Part shown: piece by piece, positions 1-10,842 of the stretch
Numbering within the stretch: the first letter of the stretch is position 1
Layout: the number at the start of each line of letters is the position of its first letter
The notes under the pieces: generated by a model
Told to the model about the DNA's origin: nothing
The model's database searches: none
Seen by the model: the letters and a program-made list of their open reading frames with translations, nothing else
Assembly: GCA_013368445.1 (NCBI GenBank)
Contig: JAACJO010000005.1
Location: forward strand, 1,488,001 to 1,552,000
Length of the DNA stretch: 64,000 bases
Reading direction: 5' to 3'
From: Leucocoprinus leucothites
Taxonomy: Eukaryota > Basidiomycota > Agaricomycetes > Agaricales > Agaricaceae
Program-made: the position numbers and the translations under genes

Positions 1-2000
1 CAGGTTTGCGTTTCTTCCGTTCGCGGGGAGTACATGGTAGGCCTTTAGCCTGACACCGGCGACACTTTCGCTCCCCCGGCACGAACTCGCATCGTACCTA
101 AGATATTATATCAGTGGACCAGCGGCTGTATGATGCAGATATAAACCCACTTTGACCGATTTACAGTCGACACACGCACCCGATCTTGACATCGACCTTC
201 AGCTGGGCTTTAAGGTAAACAGCAGCGTACTCACGGTCTAGTGATAGCATTCACATCCTTGACATCCAGCTCCTGGACGTGTTCATCGTATTCACCAAAT
301 CCTCCCCGGTCCTCCGTGCCAAAGCGAAAGAGAGTATTCGTTGTGGACATGCTGAGCTATCCGATGAGAGATCAGTCGCGGTATGTCGAGGTTTGATGGA
401 TTGGCACTCTGAATGTAGCGGTCACAGAGCGAAGTCTCTTGCTTTCCCGGTAGCAGAGGTGTTGAGCAATACCCAGAGCGCGAAACCCAGCCGATTTAAA
501 TTGATGATCTGGACTTGAACAAGAATAGCATAGAGATAGGCTGAAACAGAAGGCCGAACATAGCGGTTTCTGACAATTCATGACATGCCGAGAGATCGAC
601 TCAGGTGTAGTACGTAGGGTGCAGCGTTGTAAGTAACCACTGGTGGTCCGGGGTCCGAGTGATCGAACACAACAAATCTTCACTAGCACGTAAATATAGA
701 TCCTTCTGAGTAATCGAGATTAGGATGATGACCGTAGCCGAGCCGAACCCACAATACCACTCAGTTTGAATTGCCTGGGCGAATGGCTTCGCTATGAAAC
801 AGTTTCATAGCTTTTCTTACAGGCAAGGGAAATAGATATTTGAAGCGTGCCAGTCTAATGTTCGCAGACGACTAGGTGTACTGTAGTGGTTTTCCTTTGA
901 AGCAGACATTTCAGGAAAGCTGTGGTGGAAAGACGAATGGAGATGTCGCCACGCGCATCCTTAAACACGTGACAAACGAAAATAGAAATCACCGTTAGGT
1001 TCCGCATCAGTACTTCAGTAATCTACCAATTCCCCGACAGCTAGTTACAGCTCTTATGATGTGCTACTGAATGGCACGCTTCACTAGCAGCACGGTATGT
1101 GCGTTCAACCAGTTGCCTTGTACAATCGACCTTGCCTGGTGGCTTGAAAACCCAGTGATTTCCGACCTTCTCTGATTGCTGCTGCTTGGAGCACTTTTTT
1201 CTCAAATGCTTGCTTCTTCCGAAGCTTTCAGTAACACAAGGTTTACGCAAGACCCCCCGATCTCATCAGCATCTCCCCCGAGTCAACATGCACCAACATC
1301 ATGACTGTGGTACAAGTCATAGAAAGGTCCATAGGCTCGAGTTTATGGCCATGGCACACTTGTTAGGACATTTGATTGGACGTGAAAATCTGCTCCCCAG
1401 CTGCCAGTGGGTTATCATGGGCCCACGGCACACCCCCTGACTTGTCTATTTGATGGCTCTAAAAATAACCTCGTGCTATCAGGACCACCCAATAACAAAT
1501 GATGATTCCCGATTCACCGGACAAAAGGATTAAGGTTCTAAGCTTAGACGATGGATGATGGATACTTGCAATCGCGGCAGTATTCACGATGACGAGACCC
1601 ATTGACCTCAGCACACGAGCGAAAACTAATCTCAGTGTATTTCACACAGGACGGAGTCGGTGTTCTCAGTATTTGAAATAATACCTCCAGAATATGAACT
1701 CCGCGCTGAACGTTCGTAGGCACGTTCGCGTATTCCGCTTGGCAAAACGAAAGCACGATAATAGTTCTTTTCTCGGGGGAAATTCACACTCATAGAGTGG
1801 GAGGTAAGCAGCCAATGTTGACTTCTACAACCATAGCACTCGTCTGCTCACGCGTCGTATGACGCTCAGATATGCAAACGTGCGCTCCAAGGTTTTGGAC
1901 ATGTGCCTACAGCAAACTTGCTCCCCTCGACTCGAGAACATATATATATCATTGCTATCTACTCACAGAGGACTCAAGGTCACTCTCAACTCTGTTCGAG
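1..2000. other. Intergenic, no gene seen
   Basis: Only short random frames are open here and none resembles a protein family or joins plausibly through introns. A CACGTG E-box lies at 966-971, about 1 kb upstream of the phosphatase start. Pho4-type regulators bind that core in other fungi, but at this distance a regulatory role is only a guess. The CT-rich stretch usual before basidiomycete genes is weak here. Confidence 0.5.
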
Positions 2001-5000
2001 ATGCGGACATTTGCCATTTCTTTGTTTCTGACCTGCGGAGTCTCTGCTATAGTCGACAAATTCAACAGTAATCTTGTTTTCCGTTCTCCATTTACTGATG
2101 AACCTCAGGTGTGCTCAGCTAGATGACGGATATGACAGACATATAACTAACCCGCCACGTTCATAGTTTGGCCATGATACGGTCGCTCTAAGCCGCAGGA
2201 CCTTCGAACTGTCTAAAAGGGATCAGGTTCCAGCCGGCGAATTCAAGGATGAAAAGTATCCCGGGTTCTACGTCTCGAACCTCAGCAACGTGAGTGCCAG
2301 CGCTCGTCGTAGTGGTGAACCAGGCTCATCTTTGTCTAGGCGCCATTCGTTTGGAGCTCTGGTGTCAACTTTACCCATTCTGGTACGCTCCTATACGCCC
2401 AGTCATCAGCATGGATCTCATCAGCCTCTGTTATGTTGCGTAGTCGCCAGTGTACGTACCGAGGCAGATTCGTGCTCAGTCCCGTGGGGGGTCAATCTCA
2501 AATGTTTTTCTCCAGGGCGACCCATACGACACATCAATCATCCTTTGGACTCGTGCTGTTCCTCTTCCCAGTAGCTCTGGCCAACTTCCAGACCAAAGTG
2601 TACCTGTCTGCGTCTCTTATCAGGTTTTCACTTCGAGCGATCTCTCCGGAAAACCTGTCGATTCTGGGGATGCTTTCACAAGTTACGATGTTGATTGGAC
2701 GGTAAAAGTTGAGGCTACCAAGTTGAGGCCCGATACGAGATACTTCTATCGGTTCAATGATTGTACCAATTCGAGCACTGTGAGCCCGACCGGTACAACT
2801 AGGACAGTGGCTAGTAGTAATAGTGAGACTCTCATCTATATTGGACAATCACCTTTAAATCTGACTTTATTCTCTCAAAGCTCCTGCCAATCGAGTGAAT
2901 GGTGGACGGCCCATGACCATCGCAGTTTTCTCTTGTTCGCAATACCAGGCTGGTCAGGACAGCGATCTACCCCCCTTCCCAGCAGATTCCAGCTAATTTC
3001 TATTCAATAAGGCTGGTTCAACGCGTATGGATTTGCAGCACACAATATCACCGCCGATATCTTTGTTCACCTTGGGGATTATGTGAGCACAGTTCAGTAA
3101 CTTTCCCAATTCTTGGTAACGTTTCAAATGTATGACAGATATACGAGTCTGTCGGAAATGGGTACGTCTCCTGGAGTTCTTATCACGGCAATATTCTCCT
3201 TAATTCACCTGCCGTGAAGTGCCAAGATCGGCCGTGCCGTCGAAGGGAGGGAATTAGCCACAATACATGACTACAGACAGCGACTTGGCCAGTATCGATC
3301 TGATCCTGATTTGCAGTTTGCTCATCAGATTGTTCCATGGATCGTTGTCTGGTGAGTAATCTACGACATCCTTGCGTGATCGAGAGCTAAGATTTGTCGT
3401 CTGACGAATTCTTCTCCAACCCCAGGGTGAGTCTATATATTAAAACTAAATAGAAACTATTCATAGCTTCTCTGATTGACTTCTTGCCTATAGGACGATC
3501 ACGAAGTCAGTGGGCATGACTCGCTCTCATCATATTCTGACAAAATATACCCATTTTTAGATTGCCAACAACGCCTGGAAGGCAGGCACTTCCGACTCTA
3601 ATGATACTGCGCAAGGATGCACTTTCTCCCCATCCGGCGCTTGTTTTACAGATAGGAAGCTCGCCGGCACTCGTGCTTATCATGAATGGATGCCAATTCG
3701 TCAAGTGGACGCAAGGGATCAGCTTCGCATCTGGAGGAACTTCCAGATTGGAAAGTTATTAGACCTCTCCATGCTTGATACTCGTAAGTTACCAATCTCA
3801 CAATAACCCGCGCGCACGAAGGCTCAGTCAAACAGGTCAATATGAGCGTGATATCACTGATGTACGTGCCACTTTAGTTTCGACCGTGATACCCGTAACC
3901 GACGACCTGATCATAGCTGACCTACAACCGGGGTAAGTCGCGTCCACCGGACGATCAATAGCTTGCTAAAAATACACTTTCTTCGACTTCCTCGCTCGCT
4001 AGCTCGTAAGTCTTGTTTTTTCCATGCTATCTAGGCTGTTTCATGATAAAATAACCGCGTGTAGTGGTGGATACACTGAAAGATGTGCCTGAACGTTCGT
4101 TGATGGGCGCTAACCAAGAAAAATGTAAGTGCTCGCAAGACACTGGGGTTCCAGTGCTGAAGCGATCGTCTGCAGGGCTCCTGGACACACTCTCCGAATC
4201 TCAGAAACGTGGAGCTATTTGGCGTATCATTGGGTAGGCAACCACTCGCTTTTTTTGTTTATCTGGGGATTGAGCGTCTATACTTAGTCAACAGATTGTG
4301 TTCAGCCAACTAATTAGATTAGCTGGAGGTGGGTTGTAATCCTGGATTTCACTACATTCGGGCGCTCGATGATTTCATTATTAATAACGGGCTATAGATA
4401 TCAACCTTGTACGTTTGGCATCTCGGGGATCGGCTGTCGTCCCTGACCCTGGACTAATTGTTAATGCAGGACGCCTGGGACGGCTACCGCGAGAATCGCA
4501 ACCGTATTCTCAATCACCTTTACAATAACCACATCACTAATACTATCGTTCTTGCTGGAGATAGTCACGCAAATTGGGTTTCAGACCTAGCCCGTAAGTC
4601 GTATCAATTCCCCCGTTGGGGTAAACATTACTTGATATTTATGGATGAATTTAATAGATGCCAACGACACCAAGTAAGTGAGATGTTGCTTCAAGAAGGT
4701 ACCGACTTTAACTTGACTGTTACAGTTACAATCCCGCGACAGGCCGTGGTGCCATCGGTGTGGAATTTGCTGGAACGGGCGTGACCTCGTCTGCAGGTCC
4801 ATTCAATACCGGGAATTTTTCGCAAGCAGTCGGATTCTCCCAAGAGTTCGTTCGTAAAAATCTCGACCTCCAATGGAGTGAAGGATTTTACCGTGGTTTT
4901 TTCGCACTTACTGTGGACTCAAAGGTCTTAAACGCCACCTACTACTCGATGAAGGATGTCAGTAAGTGTCGATTCAACACCAGAGTCAAGACCTACGTAC

Positions 5001-5141
5001 GATTAATTGGTTCTAGCCTTTCGGAATTTGGACGGTTTCGCTTCAGCAAACTTCACTGTCAAAGCTGGCGAGAACCGTCTTTCCCGCCCTGTCGCGAATG
5101 GACAAGTGCTGTCCGGTGCTCTCAAATCCCAGGTTAATTAG
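2001..5141 (+). CDS. Secreted PhoD-type alkaline phosphatase, 23 exons with several microexons
   Basis: Predicted PhoD-family metallophosphoesterase of about 612 residues, hydrolysing phosphate esters outside the cell or in the secretory path. The N-terminus (MRTFAISLFLTCGVSAIV) is a signal peptide. Family motifs follow in order: VASGDP, ILWTR, HLGDYIYE, the metal-binding WDDHE, and LAGDSHANW near the C-terminus. My exons are 2001-2108, 2167-2289, 2340-2382, 2444-2451, 2516-2822, 2881-2952, 3012-3082, 3139-3161, 3220-3351, 3426, 3494-3505, 3561-3783, 3836-3861, 3917-3932, 4003-4005, 4065-4124, 4176-4233, 4288-4328, 4398-4408, 4470-4593, 4658-4673, 4726-4961 and 5017-5141. They sum to 1839 nt and stay in frame throughout, and every intron is 50-74 nt with GT-AG ends. 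The family call is secure. The tiny exons are inferred from frame and conserved motifs. It is convergent with the Hsp70 gene. Confidence 0.9.
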
Positions 5142-6844
5142 GCTGTGGTCCCTCTGGAATTTCCATAATTATCGCAGATATTTTTCACATCATGGAAATG
5201 GAATCCTATCGCCACGACTTCACCTTGACCAGATGTGAGGCTAAAAATAACAGTATATTGAGTAAAGGTTTCTGAGACCTGAGGGTTGAGCTTAGGATAC
5301 TTATGAAATTCTTTTTGCATGACTGCCGCTCTCCCAAGGACCCCAGCTTGTCAGCTTGTCATCTGGTATGTATAGCATGACCTGACAAGCCATCAAAACC
5401 GATGACTGCCCGATGACTGTTGATAGTTTCAGCCCTTTCACGAGTCTTCTTATGGTGTCTTGTTCTTCAGAAACACAGGAGCCGTAAGGGGTGGTTCCGA
5501 GGTGAAAGAGTGAAGATGTTTACAAAGAAACATGACCATGGGCGTGAGTCGGTGAGTAACCAGACTTGCCCGAGCCCGGGTGGCTGAATCTTTGATGCTC
5601 CTGTTTTCTAGCTTAACCATTTCCTCGGCACACATCGAAAACGCGGGCGTTCTCAGTGTCTGTCTATTCATTCCGTGTGATGCGCTCGGATCAAATCCCC
5701 AGTAGTAGCGCAGAGACGTGGTTGAGACGGGAACTCAGTACCCAGTTCTGAGCGCTTCAATTGGTTTCATCCACTGGACTAACCCAACCTGCCTTTGTAC
5801 CCTTCTCGACAACCTAAGATGCGTCTCGTGTTTCTTCGCTTATTAGAACCAACAGTTGATGTCGATTTCATTCCCCGATGTACTTGTGTGCTTTGACTCC
5901 CCCTGACCATATGATCTGCAATTTCGTTTTTAGAATCCAGTGACAACAGTGGTGGCGGTTTACTATGTAGCCGCGTTCGGCCTGGCGTACTACGGCCAGG
6001 ACTTGAGATTTTTAAGCGTTGGGCTCGGCGTCCACGATCATGGTTAATTTAGTACGAGGATATGACTTGCAATTGATTGCAGATCCATCACAAGCTACCC
6101 TCTACATGTTCTTGGGGTCTGAGGGCCTGAACATCGGAAACAAGGTTGTTAATAGCAAACCAGACTGGAACTCCAGAACAAAGTAGATTTATGTAAATTC
6201 CAATTCTTGCAAAGAGCACCGTGCTTTCGGTGCGAAGGGTGGCCCACTTCGCAATATGAATAAGCCTCTGTAAGTATGGCAGGGACTCCAGCGGAGCTGA
6301 GAAACGAAAGAATTGTCACGGCTGCCCATTGGTCCGAGGAGATTCGAAATTGAAATATTACACGGTAATTTTAAAGCTGCATTCGTCAAAATTGCCAGGT
6401 TCAGGTCGTGATCCTTTATGGCTAAATGTCAGAACGTAAATGGGACAGCGGCACAAATCGCGACATCCTTGCATTAGGAGTGCAGCTGTATTTGTCCAGC
6501 CTACCTCCACGGACCAAAGATACGGCAGGTATGGCAGACATAGACGGATAAGTAACCCGCTTATTCTTGGGTTTCGAATTTGTTCATATAAAACTCTTGT
6601 TATGTTGAGCTGACAAGTTCCATGCCCATGTGGTGAGATGTTTATTGTTTCAAGACACCATCCGGGCCTGACAATCCGAAAGTGAGAGACAAGAAAACGT
6701 ATGAAATTGGATTATCTAGATATGCTATAATACATTTGATGGAATTTTTGCGAGAAGTCCTGGTAGCGTGAACACGACATGCAAAGATGGTGTAAGAGAG
6801 GAGAAAAAAGTAGAGATCGAAACAGGAAGTAGTATGCAACCCCC
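5142..6844. other. Intergenic between convergent genes, nothing recognised
   Basis: This 1.7-kb stretch separates the 3' ends of the phosphatase and Hsp70 genes and must hold both terminators. Open frames are short (under 85 codons), lack family resemblance and do not join through plausible introns. I see no tRNA boxes, tandem repeats or terminal repeats. Confidence 0.5.
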
Positions 6845-9228
6845 TTAGTCGACTTCCTCGACACTGGGGCCTTCCTCACCACCAGCGCCAGGGAAGCCGC
6901 CAGGAGCACCACCACCCGGAGCACCACCAGGGAAGCCACCAGGAGCACCACCAGCTGCACCGTACAGCTTCTGCATAATGGGGCTAGAGAGGAAGAAGGT
7001 ATTAGTCAGAACCAGTGACATTGATCAGCAGCGTGAAATACATACTTTGCGACAGCCTCAAGCTCCTTCTGCTTCTCATCATATTCCTCTTTGGACGCTT
7101 CCTGTGAGTTGTCGAGCCAAGAGATGGTCTCATTGACGGCGGACTCAAGCTTGGTCTTGTCGGCGGGGTCGAATTTATCAGCAAGCTTCTCATCAGTGAT
7201 CGAGTTACGCAGGTTGTAAGCATATGACTCGAGACCATTCTTAGAAGAGATACGGGCAGCAGCAGCATCATCCTCAGCTATAAGATATACATTTTCAGTA
7301 TGCATATCAGAGTCAACAGTTACACACGAGACTCACCCTTGTATTTCTCGGCTTCATTGACCATGCGTTCGATTTCTTCCTTTGAGAGACGGCCCTTGTC
7401 GTTCGTGATGGTGATGCGATTTGACTTGCCGGTGGTCTTATCGGAGGCAGAGACATTCAGGATACCGTTGGCATCGATATCGAAAGTGACCTCAATCTGA
7501 GGAACACCACGAGGAGCAGGAGGAATGCCAGAGAGTTCGAACTTTCCAAGGAGGTTATTGTCCTTGGTGCGAGCACGCTCACCCTCGTACACCTGGATAA
7601 GGACACCGGGCTGGTTGTCGGAATAAGTTGAGAAGATCTCGGACTTCTTGGTAGGGACAGTGGTGTTGCGCTTGATGAGGGCGGTCATGACACCACCAGC
7701 GGTCTCAATACTGTCAAGCCATAATCAATATAATTATGAATAGAAGAAAAGTTCAATGGACTTACCCAAGGGACAAGGGGGCGACATCGAGCAAGAGAAG
7801 ATCTTGAGTCTTCTCAGACGTGTCACCGGAGAGGATGGCAGCCTGTACGGCGGCACCATAGGCGACGGCCTCATCGGGGTTGATGCTCTTGTTGGGCTCC
7901 TTGCCATTGAAGAAGTCGGAGACGAGTTTGACGATACGGGGAATACGAGTGGAGCCACCGACCAAGACAATCTCGTGCACGTTGGCCTTGTCAATCTTGG
8001 AGTCGCGGAGGACCTTCTCGACGGGCTCAAGAGTCCCACGGAAGAGATCCTGGCAAAGCTCCTCGAAACGGGCACGAGTCAGAGAAGTATAGAAATCAAT
8101 ACCCTCATAGAGTGAGTCGATTTCGATGGAAGTCTGGGTGGCAGAGGAGAGAGTGCGCTTGGCACGCTCGCAAGCGGTACGGAGACGACGGACGGCACGA
8201 GGGTTGCCGGACAAATCTAAAAGGGACAATGAACAATTCAATTCAGAAACGTCATTGCGCGGAATCCAAATATAAATGACGTACCCTTCTTATTCTTGCG
8301 CTTGAACTCCTGGATGAAGTGGTTGACGAGCCTGTTATCGAAATCTTCACCACCAAGGTGAGTGTCACCAGCGGTGGCCTTGACCTCGAAGATACCCTCC
8401 TCGATGGTGAGAAGAGAAACATCAAAGGTTCCTCCACCAAGATCGAAAATGAGAACGTTGCGCTCGCCAGTCACCTTCTTGTCAAGACCGTAGGCAATGG
8501 CAGCCGCAGTGGGCTCGTTGATGATACGAAGAACATTCATGCCAGAAATGGTTCCGGCATCCTTGGTGGCCTGACGCTGAGAATCGTTGAAGTAGGCAGG
8601 AACCGTGACAACAGCGTTGTTGACGGTGGTACCGAGATAGGACTCGGCGGTTTCCTTCATCTTTGTTAGGACCATGGAGGAGATTTCCTCGGGAGACTAA
8701 TTGGGTTGCATGTTAGCCCCATAGTTAAATCTAAGAGTAAGTATATCACTTACAAATTCCTTCTGCTCGCCACGGTATTCAACACGGATGTAAGGCTTGC
8801 CATTCTTGTTGAAGACGGTGAAGGGGAAGTGCTTGATATCAGACTGCACTTCAATATCGTCAAACTTGCGACCGATGAGACGCTTGGCATCGAAAACGCT
8901 ATGATCAAAGATGAGTCATCGATAAAAGGCAAACAAATTTTAAAGAAATCGAAAACTCACGTGTTGTGGGGGTTCATGGCGACTTGGTTCTTGGCGGCAT
9001 CACCGATGAGACGCTCATTATCGGAGAAGGAGACATAGGAAGGGGTCGTGCGGTTACCCTGATCATTGGCAATGATTTCAACACGGTCGTTTTGCCAGAC
9101 ACCGACACATCTATCAGGCCGAGAAAAAATTTCAAGCAAGTGGTCAGTGGCGGCTAATAGAATAAGAAAAGATCAACATACGAGTAGGTGGTACCAAGAT
9201 CAATACCAATAGCTTTTGAGGAAGACAT
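6845..9228 (-). CDS. hsp70: Cytosolic heat shock protein 70 (Ssa/Hsc70 type)
   Basis: ATP-dependent chaperone of 649 residues that binds unfolded polypeptides in the cytosol and nucleus. It starts with [16 protein letters not shown] (the nucleotide-binding phosphate loop). It carries the Hsp70 signatures [12 protein letters not shown] and [11 protein letters not shown], and the linker region around [21 protein letters not shown]-rich tail precedes the terminal EEVD that docks TPR co-chaperones, which marks it as cytosolic rather than ER or mitochondrial. Eight exons: 9182-9228, 8961-9110, 8754-8898, 8285-8696, 7766-8216, 7337-7710, 7046-7277 and 6845-6983, totalling 1950 nt in frame. Seven introns is many for a strongly heat-induced gene, since heat inhibits splicing, so constitutive plus induced expression is likely. 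A heat-shock element lies about 125-165 bp upstream of the start codon. Confidence 0.98.
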
Positions 9229-10842
9229 CACGGCGTCACGAAGTTTTGTGTGTGATTGAGGCGAGGCGAGGGTGGAATTAGTGGGTGAAAAAAGTAGGGA
9301 TCTGAAGAAAGGAAATCAGGTAGCAAGCCCATACTTATATCATGTCTTAGGAACTGACGAGAATCTTTGCGAACATCCTGGAATCTTTTGGAATCACGTG
9401 CACATATGCGTCATGCTACAGCCACACTCAGCCACAGCGCTCCAGATTGTCTGTTTATGGGCATCGATGATATTCTATTTTCGTTGCACGTAATCCTCAT
9501 CGAGCAAGAAACAAAGCCAAGAAGCGTAGTAACAGCGACTACAAAAGCATTATATGGCCGACTGAAATACTACGTATGGTACAGATATCCTCAACTTTTT
9601 TGTTTGAGTTGCACATCGTTTGACAATGTTCAGATGATTACAACCTCGCACTGAACAGCTGCTGGCCATGCTCATTGCTCATATGGGCTAGGGTTCGGAC
9701 ACTCATCACCTACCTCCCCGATCGACTGACCAAGCTCTTCGGGCAAGGATGAGCTGCATAAGGACCTTTCCGAAGATGTCCATCCTTGTCTTAAACTTCT
9801 ATTGAGGCATTGCATTTAAGGAGTTATCCACTTCTAATCAATTTAGTCTATCGGAATCGTGCAAGAATCGGAAAATTATTCGTCCCGGACCATGAGGTTC
9901 ACATAGGTTCATGTCCTCTGGACACAACATCTCAGGTCTTTCCTTTCGGTACAATGATAGGACCCAAAAATTTCAACACGTTGACTCTCTGCCCAATGCC
10001 CAGACTGACATGAATGTGCAGGCTCATCGTGAACCTCCAGTACCACGGTACATTGCACGCACCGGTACACATCAACGTGCGCAGAGTGTCTGGAGTCGAT
10101 CATTTTTACTACTATCAATCGTCTTGCTTGGGACACGACGCATACTACCATACGCAGACCTGCGACAATTTCTCCGAGTCCAGCCCTCAGTCCATGTATT
10201 GAGGATAGGAGAACCTAAGATATAGTAGTGCTCGATTTTTCAGAAACAAAGGAAAATCGGGGGTATTAATTGAAATACACATCTCACGTAGAAACAGCCC
10301 TGCCCCACCAGTGTGGTTTTACTACATAAACTAACACGCTCCATTGAAGTGTCCCCAAAAATCCACAACCTCAATCCACAACAACACCCCCCACAACCAA
10401 GCACCCAAATGACGGGAAACACAACAAACACCATAGTAGACTGTTAACAAATAAAAGAGCGAAAAAAAAGGATGGTATTCCTTGGCAAAATCAAACAGGG
10501 GGCACAAAGGGAAAGATGTGGTAGTAAGAGATACACGTGGAGCGTGATACCAAGTGTAATATAACGTGTAGGGGAGTAGCGAGGGCAGGAAAGACGCAAG
10601 AGTAAAGAAAGTATAGGAACAGGACGTGAACTTTGAAACAGGTGATGTAACCAGGGGTACGACCGGGAGGAGTAAGTAACACTATCAACAAGAAGCCGTG
10701 CGACAGAAGTCGACGTTCACAAAAGGTAAAGACAAAGTAGACAGAGGAGAAAAGAGTGCAGCGCGACGTATATTAATCGTCTCAGTGGTATGTGTAAATG
10801 TGGAATGAGGACATCACAGAAATTGCTGTGACTGCAAAGCAA
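9229..10842. other. Intergenic; Hsp70 promoter, otherwise empty
   Basis: The left 200 bp is the Hsp70 promoter and leader. The rest, up to the end of the PP2A subunit gene, holds short frames on both strands without family resemblance or codon structure. No RNA gene or repeat was recognised. Confidence 0.5.
9351..9400 (-). promoter_or_regulatory. Step-type heat-shock element with adjoining E-box
   Basis: Read on the plus strand, GAA trinucleotides start at exactly 9351, 9361, 9371, 9381 and 9391, a strict 10-bp period. Direct repeats of GAA separated by 5-bp gaps form the step-type HSE known from yeast heat-shock factor targets. The intervening half-sites are degenerate TTC (TTT, TCC, TTT). 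A CACGTG palindrome abuts the array at 9395-9400. The array lies upstream of the Hsp70 start, with a TATA-like stretch between them (plus strand ACTTATAT, around 9333-9340). Confidence 0.8.

Noticed and set aside
372..689. 105-codon minus-strand frame near the window start
   Set aside because: Cysteine/serine-rich random composition, no neighbouring exons and no family resemblance.
8217..8284. snoRNA inside an Hsp70 intron
   Set aside because: A CTGA-like D box and a weak ATGA are present, but no proper RTGATGA C box or terminal stem.
7756..8669. Two long plus-strand frames (119 and 116 codons) opposite the Hsp70 coding sequence
   Set aside because: Antisense open frames are a known by-product of Hsp70 codon bias. 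They are interrupted at the Hsp70 introns and lack their own gene signals.
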